NCBI GenBank assembly: GCA_027486075.1
Contig: JAIXPU010000019.1
Location: 1 to 13,149 of the forward strand
From: Streptomycetaceae bacterium
Lineage (GTDB): Bacteria > Actinomycetota > Actinomycetes > Nanopelagicales > Nanopelagicaceae
Reading direction: 5' to 3'
Length of the DNA: 13,149 nucleotides
Shown piece after piece: positions 7,146 through 12,651 of this stretch. The notes below the pieces were generated by a model. It did no database searches. It was given only the letters and a program-made list of their open reading frames with translations, and was not told where the DNA came from. Numbering within the stretch: position 1 is the stretch's first letter; each line of letters starts with the position of its first letter. The position numbers were made by a program, and so were the translations under genes.

Positions 7146-7174
7146 CTTCCTTTTAATCCGACTTTAGGAAGGAG
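7146..7174 (+). promoter_or_regulatory. Ribosome binding site of the signal peptidase gene with a possible occluding hairpin
   Basis: The Shine-Dalgarno AGGAAGGAG is at 7166-7174, 11 bases before the ATG at 7186. CTTCCT at 7146-7151 can pair with AGGAAG at 7166-7171 across a 14-base loop, which would partly hide the site and keep peptidase levels below those of its substrates. The pairing is short, so this is tentative. Confidence 0.35.
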
Positions 7175-7185
7175 TGGCCCCTCTG

Positions 7186-7869
7186 ATGACTAGACAACAC
7201 ATTCTTGACGGTGCAAATGAGAGCCAGATTTGGCTTGAAGGATCACCGCTAGAAGCTGACTCCAATATTCTCGTGACGGTGACGTCTGCTCATGGCGAGC
7301 AGTCTGCCTACATCTCGAGTCGTGGTGTCGTTGAGGTGAAGGCAGGTCAGCTAGTTGATCCTGCTCCAGAAGTTCAGTCGGAAGCTTCGAAGCGAAAGCA
7401 TGTAGGTCTCCAGAGAGTGATGACGATTTCTGGGTATTCGGTTGCGATTGTTCTCTTGATGTTTTCGGCGCTCTCCTTTGGGGGAGTAGTGAAGGCACGC
7501 ATAGTTCTCACTGGATCTATGGAACCTGCGATTAGCACTGGTGACATCATTGTTACTACTCCCATCACGCGCAAAGAGCCTCAGGTTGGCGATGTTGTTG
7601 CCTATCAAGCAAAGCGATTTAATGGCGAGAATGTTGCAGTCTTTTCTCACAGAATCATTAGCGGTGATATTCAAAGTGGCTTTGTTGTTAAGGGAGATGC
7701 GAATAAGTCACCGGATAGCCAGAAGCCAGCGGCTCCCGACATCTTGGGCGTTGTCATCTTTGTGATTCCATTCTTGGGCAATATTTTGACCCCGAAGGCT
7801 CTCTTCTTATTGGTGCCATGCATCTTCGGGCTGTGGCTTATCTTGGATGCGATGAAGAGCGTTGAATAA
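7186..7869 (+). CDS. sipW-like: SipW-type signal peptidase I (Ser/His/Asp, S26B class)
   Basis: 227 residues from the ATG at 7186, chosen because the Shine-Dalgarno is 11 bases upstream; a GTG at 7174 overlaps that site and is unlikely. A transmembrane segment (about 79-99) precedes the catalytic box TGSMEPAISTGD with Ser111. The second catalytic position is a histidine, His155 in VFSHRI, not the lysine of ordinary bacterial signal peptidases, and the third is Asp171 in KGDANKSPD. This Ser/His/Asp set defines the ER/archaeal/SipW class. A second membrane segment (about 203-222) closes the protein after IPFLGNIL. Compared with Bacillus SipW there is an extra N-terminal region of about 75 residues, probably cytoplasmic, with strand-rich composition. 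It lies directly downstream of four exported paralogs and overlaps the next gene, so it is most likely their dedicated processing peptidase, as SipW is for TasA. Confidence 0.88.
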   Translation: MTRQHILDGANESQIWLEGSPLEADSNILVTVTSAHGEQSAYISSRGVVEVKAGQLVDPAPEVQSEASKRKHVGLQRVMTISGYSVAIVLLMFSALSFGGVVKARIVLTGSMEPAISTGDIIVTTPITRKEPQVGDVVAYQAKRFNGENVAVFSHRIISGDIQSGFVVKGDANKSPDSQKPAAPDILGVVIFVIPFLGNILTPKALFLLVPCIFGLWLILDAMKSVE

Positions 7870-9394
7870 GTTACTAGCAACCCTCGTGGCGGGAATAGCT
7901 CTTCTTCTGAGCGCTCCTGTGGCGAGTGCTGCCGATATTCCGGTGCTTACCTGGGAAAAAGGTAAAGAGCACAATATTGTCCTGGGTGGCAACGGAATAG
8001 TGAATAACTGGAAGATTCAACTTGAGTCACTTGATAATTCACCACTAGTTTTTAAGAAGAGCCGTGTTGATGATCGAGGTTTTGTGGTCTATTCGGTCAA
8101 TATCCCAGATTCATTCCCCTCCGGAATCTTTAACGTAGTGACAACTAACGCTCAAGAAGAGGGCAAAGTTGTTGCTGGTGTTCGCATTGTGGAGATGTCT
8201 GATTACAACTTGATTCAGATTCCAACGAAGCTTTTTATAATTCTCTTTACCTTGATTATCTTGATATCAACTTTATCTATGTTGCGCATGCAAAAGTACG
8301 AGAAGATTGAGTACCTTCGTGCAAAGTTGGCACAAGCGCCACGGGGTCCTGCAGGGTTTCTCTATCGATTCCGAGATTCATCCATTGAAGAGATTCATCG
8401 GTCAATATTTAAGTTTCAACTTATTCGAGAGGGCGAGCTACTTCATAAATTCTCACCAACTGCATGGGCTGTCGTGCCGTGGGTTGCGTTGGGCTTAGGA
8501 GCGCTAGTCAGTGCGAACGAGCGGCTGATTCAAGGCGTGCAACTCACACCCGTCCTGATTTATGCAGGAATAGCGGTTATTGGGCTGCTGGATCCATTCT
8601 CAGGATTTATGGCGGGCGTGGGGTTTGCTGTAGTTCATTGTCTGACCGGTGATGTCTCCAGCGTTCGTGGAGTGATGTCATTGGTGGCAATTGCCGCAGG
8701 CTGGTTTGCGCCGGGGTTGATCTCATCACTGTATTCGGATGTGCTGAATAAAGATTCCTATCCGATGATTATCAAGAGATTTCTACCTGATGTTCTTGCT
8801 AGCGCAATCGGAGGATTAGTTTTCTTTAGCGCTCAGCTGCTTACTAACAGCTTTGCAGATCACCCAGTCCCAATCACAGCCAGTGGTTATCTATTGCCCG
8901 CTCTTTTTTCTTGCCTAGTTTTCGCCCGAATTCAGGGGGAGAAATGGCTCAATAAAGATCTTCACCAGACTGGCAAGAATTATCAAGTCAGAGTCCTGGT
9001 ACTTCCTCGAGTTGTTTCTCCGCGAACAATTGTTTTTGCAGCGGCTTACTTTGCAGCAGCAATCTATGTATGGACAGAGTCATGGGATTTTGCTCTCAAG
9101 ACTGCAGCAATTCTTGTTGTGCCAATGCTTCTGCTCATGGTGCGATTTGAAAATCCTGTCATTCCAGTACTAAGGAAACTTCAGCGTCATATATTTGTTG
9201 AAGTCACCATAATTCTTGCACTGGCCTATCTGGTCTTTAACTACATTCAATCTCTTCCGATAGAAGTGACACAAAAGGGAAGAATGTTCGTAAGCTACAC
9301 AGCGGTGCTGCTCCTGATACATGGTTTCTATAGCTCGATCTTTGACTCCTCACATAGAGAGAAAGAAAGTCGTGAAATGGAGCTGGCCGCATGA
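7862..9394 (+). CDS. Multi-pass membrane protein with exported N-terminal domain
   Basis: 510 residues from a TTG at 7862 that overlaps the end of the signal peptidase gene by eight bases. The start gives a good signal peptide (KLLATLVAGIALLLSAPVASA, cleavage near residue 23), followed by an exported region of about 95 residues rich in beta strands. A membrane span at about 124-142 is followed by a basic cytoplasmic stretch (144-200) and then about nine further hydrophobic segments (near 203-219, 229-243, 246-262, 270-290, 310-330, 340-357, 388-403, 408-427, 443-462, 475-492). I recognise no transporter or enzyme signature. Its position between the peptidase and the collagen-like gene, with overlaps at both ends, suggests a membrane platform, anchor or export partner for the surface proteins (inference). 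Confidence 0.8.
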   Translation: MNKLLATLVAGIALLLSAPVASAADIPVLTWEKGKEHNIVLGGNGIVNNWKIQLESLDNSPLVFKKSRVDDRGFVVYSVNIPDSFPSGIFNVVTTNAQEEGKVVAGVRIVEMSDYNLIQIPTKLFIILFTLIILISTLSMLRMQKYEKIEYLRAKLAQAPRGPAGFLYRFRDSSIEEIHRSIFKFQLIREGELLHKFSPTAWAVVPWVALGLGALVSANERLIQGVQLTPVLIYAGIAVIGLLDPFSGFMAGVGFAVVHCLTGDVSSVRGVMSLVAIAAGWFAPGLISSLYSDVLNKDSYPMIIKRFLPDVLASAIGGLVFFSAQLLTNSFADHPVPITASGYLLPALFSCLVFARIQGEKWLNKDLHQTGKNYQVRVLVLPRVVSPRTIVFAAAYFAAAIYVWTESWDFALKTAAILVVPMLLLMVRFENPVIPVLRKLQRHIFVEVTIILALAYLVFNYIQSLPIEVTQKGRMFVSYTAVLLLIHGFYSSIFDSSHREKESREMELAA

Positions 9395-10161
9395 AAAAAA
9401 TGGTCTTCTTCCTTCTGCTTCTCGCCTTCTCGCGTATTGGAGTTGCGATGGGCATGGGAACCACTCCTGTCGGAATCGGTAACTTTTTCTTAGGATCCCC
9501 TTCAATTACTGAATCAAATTTGAATCAAGTACTTGGTTTGCTCGTTGGACCTGCTGGTTCACCTGGCCCTGCAGGAGTATCGGGTGCAAATGGAAGAGAT
9601 GGGTTAAATGGTCTCGCTGGTATTCCTGGAATCAACGGTGTAAATGGAGTTGATGGTGCGCCAGGTGCACCTGGTTCGGCAGGATTACAGGGCGTCGCCG
9701 GTCCCGCAGGAACTCCTGGAACGCCAGGTACACCAGGAACACCGGGCGCTCAGGGAGTTGCCGGACCTGCAGGTCCTGCAGGTGCTCCAGGTACTGGCGG
9801 AGGCGGTGGATTTGTAGGTGTTGGTGGTGGAAACGTTTCAGTGGGAACGTGTGATGACAGCGTCAATGTCAGAGTTACGCAATCTTTTCAAACTAATAAG
9901 TTTGATTGGGCATCAACGGTGGTCTCAAATATCGCTGGAAAAATCGGCGCGAGCAACGGTTGCGCTGGTCAAGATGCAACGATGTATGTGACCGCAGCAG
10001 GCGCTTCTTCCTCATGCACGATCACTCTAGACCCGGATCTGACCGGACCTAGTAACACAATTACCTTTAACACCACAAACTGTCCCACACTACGTGGTGT
10101 AGATATGAGAATTTTAAACTCCAACATCGGTTTGGAATTTTCAGAAAATGGGGTGAGCTAA
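9391..10161 (+). CDS. Collagen-like exported protein with Cys-rich C-terminal domain
   Basis: 256 residues; the ATG overlaps the previous stop codon (ATGA), with GGAG about nine bases upstream. A short signal peptide (KKMVFFLLLLAFSRIGVA) is followed by about 30 residues and then 27 uninterrupted Gly-X-Y triplets (53-133), including four successive GTP triplets, and a Gly-rich hinge (134-147). Such repeats form collagen triple helices in bacterial surface proteins. The C-terminal domain (148-256) has four cysteines (C154, C191, C209, C231). Its TCDDSVNVRV and NGCAGQDATMYV resemble ACDNAVGITP and NGCGGQTFDVQI of the third FGQG paralog, in the same order and with similar spacing, so it may be a divergent member of that domain family used as a trimerising or binding head. 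No wall-anchor motif is seen. Confidence 0.85.
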   Translation: MKKMVFFLLLLAFSRIGVAMGMGTTPVGIGNFFLGSPSITESNLNQVLGLLVGPAGSPGPAGVSGANGRDGLNGLAGIPGINGVNGVDGAPGAPGSAGLQGVAGPAGTPGTPGTPGTPGAQGVAGPAGPAGAPGTGGGGGFVGVGGGNVSVGTCDDSVNVRVTQSFQTNKFDWASTVVSNIAGKIGASNGCAGQDATMYVTAAGASSSCTITLDPDLTGPSNTITFNTTNCPTLRGVDMRILNSNIGLEFSENGVS

Positions 10162-10162
10162 G

Positions 10163-10729
10163 ATGGCGAAGAAGAACGAAGAATCGAAAGAGGCGAAAGT
10201 TTCTTCTATTCCTATCCCAACATCGGATAACCCCATGGTGATTGATTTACCTGACGGCCAGAAGATCGTTCTGGGCAAACTCAGCCCTGGATCTGTCATT
10301 GAAGTCGCGACATGGCGCGGGACTGGGCGTCCAGATTCCCGCACAAATCGCTTCATGCTGGGTGTCTCGGATTCATCGACCCCGGCAGCACCAAGTGCAT
10401 CTACTCAGTCTTCAACACCTGCTAAAGGTAAGTTCGCACTCCCATGGAAGAGAGAGAAAATGAGTAAGACAGAGCAAGCCCAAGAGTCAACAAGCATCAT
10501 CTCTCGTTTTGTGGGCGGAACAGTCGCTTCATTTTCTAAGGCCCTCAAGCGCACAAAAGATTTGACCCCTGTCGAGACCACAACCGATCTTGAGATTAAT
10601 GCGTGGCTTGAGAACTTGTCCAGAGAAGTGAAGGAAGAGGCGAAGACCCCAGCTCCTCGCAAAGCAGCAGTTAAGAAAGCACCTGCAAAGAAGAAGGCCA
10701 CGACCGCGACGAAAAAGAAGAGTAAGTAA
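10163..10729 (+). CDS. Cytoplasmic protein with Lys/Ala-rich C-terminal tail
   Basis: 188 residues, starting one base after the previous stop codon with GGTGAG as a plausible ribosome binding site. There is no signal peptide or membrane span. Residues about 24-70 (VIDLPDGQKIVLGKLSPGSV and following) look like a small beta-rich domain; a Ser/Thr/Ala/Pro linker follows (about 71-90), then a mixed region with a helical segment, and finally a tail (161-188) of Lys/Ala/Pro repeats like those of histone H1-like proteins. The tail could bind nucleic acid or acidic surfaces such as teichoic acids or the membrane. I do not recognise the family. Its tight coupling to the collagen-like gene suggests a role in the same process, perhaps on the cytoplasmic side of the membrane. 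Confidence 0.75.
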   Translation: MAKKNEESKEAKVSSIPIPTSDNPMVIDLPDGQKIVLGKLSPGSVIEVATWRGTGRPDSRTNRFMLGVSDSSTPAAPSASTQSSTPAKGKFALPWKREKMSKTEQAQESTSIISRFVGGTVASFSKALKRTKDLTPVETTTDLEINAWLENLSREVKEEAKTPAPRKAAVKKAPAKKKATTATKKKSK

Positions 10730-10753
10730 GGCTCTTCTCCCCAATAAGGAGCC
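10730..10753 (+). other. Imperfect hairpin after the Lys-rich protein gene
   Basis: GGCTC at 10730-10734 pairs with GAGCC at 10749-10753, extendable with a bulge (TT with AA). There is no following T run, so it is a poor rho-independent terminator; it may mark the end of the upstream transcript before the promoter at 10763. Confidence 0.25.
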
Positions 10754-10762
10754 ACCGGCACC

Positions 10763-10768
10763 TATCCT
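10763..10768 (+). promoter_or_regulatory. Putative -10 box of leaderless promoter
   Basis: TATCCT is followed by seven bases and the ATG at 10776. The nearest Shine-Dalgarno-like sequence (AAGGAG, 10746-10751) is too far upstream to serve this start, so a leaderless transcript is likely. Confidence 0.45.
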
Positions 10769-10775
10769 TTTAACC

Positions 10776-11135
10776 ATGAATTCATCTGTAAAAAAAATTA
10801 CTGCCGGCGTTGTAGTCGTCTTTGTAATTCTCTTCGCACTTGGATTCCGAGTCGGACACCCACAAGATGGGTTGAAGAATGCACTCGGTTCAGCAAAATC
10901 GGGCCTCGTTGTGTATAAGAACAAGCCAAGTTTCACCGTTGGTTCAAAAGTGCTAGTCAATCTCGATGCTCCAGCGCCAAGCCCTCTACTTGCGTTTGTT
11001 ATGGGCAACAACGCAGATACGGTTGAAATTCAAGCTGGCACCAACGTTCAAAGTGTGAAAAGTGATCAGATTTACGGAACGCTGATTGCGGTGATTCCGT
11101 TCTTGGGGTCAATCCTGAGCGTTGTGGGCTTGTAG
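10776..11135 (+). CDS. Small membrane protein resembling a degenerate S26 signal peptidase
   Basis: 119 residues with an N-terminal membrane anchor (about 7-25), a short extracytoplasmic domain and a C-terminal hydrophobic segment. Residues 99-114 match 11 of 16 positions of the signal peptidase encoded at 7186 (residues 186-201), including IPFLG, and TVGSKVLVN resembles its QVGDVVAYQ. A Gly-Ser at 38-39 is in roughly the place of the catalytic Ser but lacks the following Met-x-Pro; no histidine occurs after residue 28 and the Gly-Asp box is gone. If related, it has lost activity and may be a regulator, a substrate-binding partner or an anchor for the active peptidase. No other function is recognised. 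Its stop codon abuts the stop of the convergent gene with no intervening base. Confidence 0.7.
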   Translation: MNSSVKKITAGVVVVFVILFALGFRVGHPQDGLKNALGSAKSGLVVYKNKPSFTVGSKVLVNLDAPAPSPLLAFVMGNNADTVEIQAGTNVQSVKSDQIYGTLIAVIPFLGSILSVVGL

Positions 11136-11636
11136 CTACTTCTTAATCTTCGATACGAAAGTTAGTCGCAGAGCAATTTCTCCGGGTTTCAGATTTGGAT
11201 CTGCTCCCGCGGTTACCGATGCACTTCTAAAGAGTCCAGTCTGTTCTTGGCTCAAGTTAAAGCTATACAAAAGTGCGCGATTGCGACCTTCATCGACAGT
11301 CTCGGTCTTTGAGTTATACCCACCTAGTATCTGGGCAAAGATGATCTCGGCATCATTATCAAGACCTTCACGCTTCTTAAATGAGTCAATGTCTTTTTCT
11401 AGCGCCACCGCATCAAACTTGTCGTAAATCAGAGAAATTCCACGATTGAAGTTAAAGGCCTTATCCACTTGCTTATATGTTGCCTTCACAAGAGATTTAC
11501 TGATGAAGTTATCAATGGGAACAAATGAGATTGTGGCCAGGAAGATGACCATGAGCCCAAGCAATAAGTCTGCATACATCCAGCCTGCCAGCAGGGTGGC
11601 ATCTTCTGATTCAAAGCTTTCGCGTCGACGGCGCAT
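11136..11636 (-). CDS. MotB/ZorB-like single-span membrane protein
   Basis: 166 residues. A basic, charged N terminus (MRRRRESFESED) is followed by one membrane span (about 18-38), GWMYADLLLGLMVIFLATISF. The Tyr-Ala-Asp at the start of the span, with D23, closely resembles AYADFMTAMMAFFLVMW of flagellar MotB, where the Asp conducts protons. The extracytoplasmic part (about 40-166) has GGYNSKTETVDEGRNRALLY, similar to the Gly-x-x-Asp/Asn...Asn-x-x-x-Arg-Ala pattern of OmpA/MotB peptidoglycan-binding domains, though shorter and without a full match. It could be a stator-type ion-channel subunit that pulls on or senses the wall. Its start overlaps the upstream stop codon (TAATG), so it is translated together with the next gene in the operon. 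Confidence 0.65.
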   Translation of the reverse strand: MRRRRESFESEDATLLAGWMYADLLLGLMVIFLATISFVPIDNFISKSLVKATYKQVDKAFNFNRGISLIYDKFDAVALEKDIDSFKKREGLDNDAEIIFAQILGGYNSKTETVDEGRNRALLYSFNLSQEQTGLFRSASVTAGADPNLKPGEIALRLTFVSKIKK

Positions 11637-12394
11637 TAATTGACTTCTCGGTTGGACAACTTGGTTCTGATGTTTTTGATTTCAGAGAGCAAATCGCGAT
11701 TATTTGGCATGAGCTTGACGGTCTTATTCAACTCTTTGCTTGTTTTATCCAGAGATTCAGTTGAGTTCAGTATCTCCCTAATTGCGCGAGCAAGTGATTG
11801 ATTTACGGTCACATTGGTCACGCGCTGTTGGTCAAAGAGATAGGTAGAGATAGCAAGAGCCATCTGAATACGCTCATCATCGGCATCCTGCATCGCCTTG
11901 CTCTTGAAGTTTCTCAGGGATCTATCTAAGAAGGTGATGATGATTGTCAGCGCAATAATCACGAGAATGATTTGAAAGTCGAAGATTGCTACGCTGCTAA
12001 GCGACCATTTCTCGCTCAGAACTCCGTAGCCGTTCTCCCAAAAGTCCAGGAAGTTAACTACCGTCAAAGAATTATCGGCTGTGTATGTAGCGAAGGCGCT
12101 AGTGGCCTTGCCTATTGCGTACCAAGTTAGCGCTACTGGAAGAAATACCAAAGCATTTCTTACTACAGTCATGATCAATGAGAAGAGATGTAACTTTTTA
12201 TGTGTATCAATCTCAGCATGAGGCAGGTATTCAAGTGGATCTAGAGAGGCCCACATAGGCAGGTTCTTTCGGCTAGCTACCGCTTTGGTGAGCCCTGACA
12301 CGTACGAGTCTTTCTGGACGTTATAGAGCGTGGACCAACTGTTGAGAGAGTTGACCAGAAGTATGTGAGGGGGAGTCGTTTTCTCTCTAACCAT
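11636..12394 (-). CDS. Two-span membrane protein with C-terminal coiled coil, partner of the MotB-like protein
   Basis: 252 residues. Two hydrophobic segments (about 70-98 and 137-158) flank a region of about 40 residues, probably extracytoplasmic, and a long charged helical C-terminal region (about 160-250) that looks like a coiled coil. The first 65 residues are soluble and presumably cytoplasmic. I do not recognise the family; MotA/ZorA/ExbB proteins have three or four spans, so equivalence to the channel A subunit is only a possibility suggested by the MotB-like partner. An in-frame TGA lies two codons upstream of the ATG, so the start cannot be further upstream. No properly spaced Shine-Dalgarno is present and a TATCCT box is six bases before the ATG, suggesting a leaderless transcript. 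Confidence 0.65.
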   Translation of the reverse strand: MVREKTTPPHILLVNSLNSWSTLYNVQKDSYVSGLTKAVASRKNLPMWASLDPLEYLPHAEIDTHKKLHLFSLIMTVVRNALVFLPVALTWYAIGKATSAFATYTADNSLTVVNFLDFWENGYGVLSEKWSLSSVAIFDFQIILVIIALTIIITFLDRSLRNFKSKAMQDADDERIQMALAISTYLFDQQRVTNVTVNQSLARAIREILNSTESLDKTSKELNKTVKLMPNNRDLLSEIKNIRTKLSNREVN

Positions 12395-12400
12395 CCCTCA

Positions 12401-12406
12401 AGGATA
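12401..12406 (-). promoter_or_regulatory. Putative -10 box of leaderless promoter (membrane pair operon)
   Basis: Read on the minus strand, TATCCT is followed by six bases and the ATG at 12394. It is the same hexamer as at 10763-10768. No clear -35 element is seen. Confidence 0.45.
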
Positions 12407-12466
12407 GATATGTATGCGAAAGTTGATTTTTTAGATAGTCGGTTATTACTCATAAATAAAGGACGA

Positions 12467-12486
12467 AGAAGTGATGAGAAACTTCT
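12467..12486 (-). terminator. Hairpin just downstream of tRNA-Lys, possible terminator
   Basis: AGAAGT and ACTTCT arms of six bases enclose an 8-base loop, beginning four bases after the tRNA 3' end. On the minus strand a loosely T-rich stretch follows (TCGTCCTTTATTT). The stem is short and the T run poor, so this is tentative. Confidence 0.3.
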
Positions 12487-12489
12487 AAG

Positions 12490-12562
12490 TGGGTTGTGAG
12501 GGACTCGAACCCCCGACCCAGGCATTAAGAGTGCCTTGCTCTACCAACTGAGCTAACAACCC
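12490..12562 (-). tRNA. tRNA-Lys (anticodon CTT)
   Basis: A full 73-base cloverleaf is visible on the minus strand: acceptor GGGTTGT/ACAACCC, D arm GCTCAGTTGGTAGAGC, anticodon stem AGGCA/TGCCT around the loop CTCTTAA (anticodon CTT, reading AAG Lys codons), a 5-base variable loop, T arm GGGGG-TTCGAGT-CCCTC with one G-T pair, and discriminator A. The CCA end is not encoded and must be added enzymatically. A TAGGGT hexamer at 12596-12601 on the minus strand is a possible -10 box about 30 bases upstream. Confidence 0.95.
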
Positions 12563-12651
12563 ATTCAAACGTCGAAACGCCTAAATGCAGAGCAGACCCT
12601 ACCAGCGCCGCGCTCCTTGTTTAACCACGTTTCTGCCGCCAAGATAGCCAG

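Noticed and set aside
10529..11011. Minus-strand open frame of 160 codons
   Set aside because: It spans parts of two plus-strand genes with good starts and composition; its Arg/Leu/Cys-rich sequence is the shadow of the Lys-rich tail.
11136..12394. Zorya anti-phage system (ZorA/ZorB)
   Set aside because: Only the MotB-like resemblance supports it. The partner lacks a recognisable ZorA layout, and no ZorC/ZorD or ZorE gene is in the window; a tRNA follows instead.
12277..12525. Minus-strand open frame of 82 codons overlapping the tRNA 3' end
   Set aside because: It runs into a tRNA gene and overlaps the membrane protein in another frame; no domain or ribosome binding site.
12490..12562. tRNA-Lys as an integration site of a mobile element
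   Set aside because: No integrase gene and no repeated copy of the tRNA 3' end were seen in the window.
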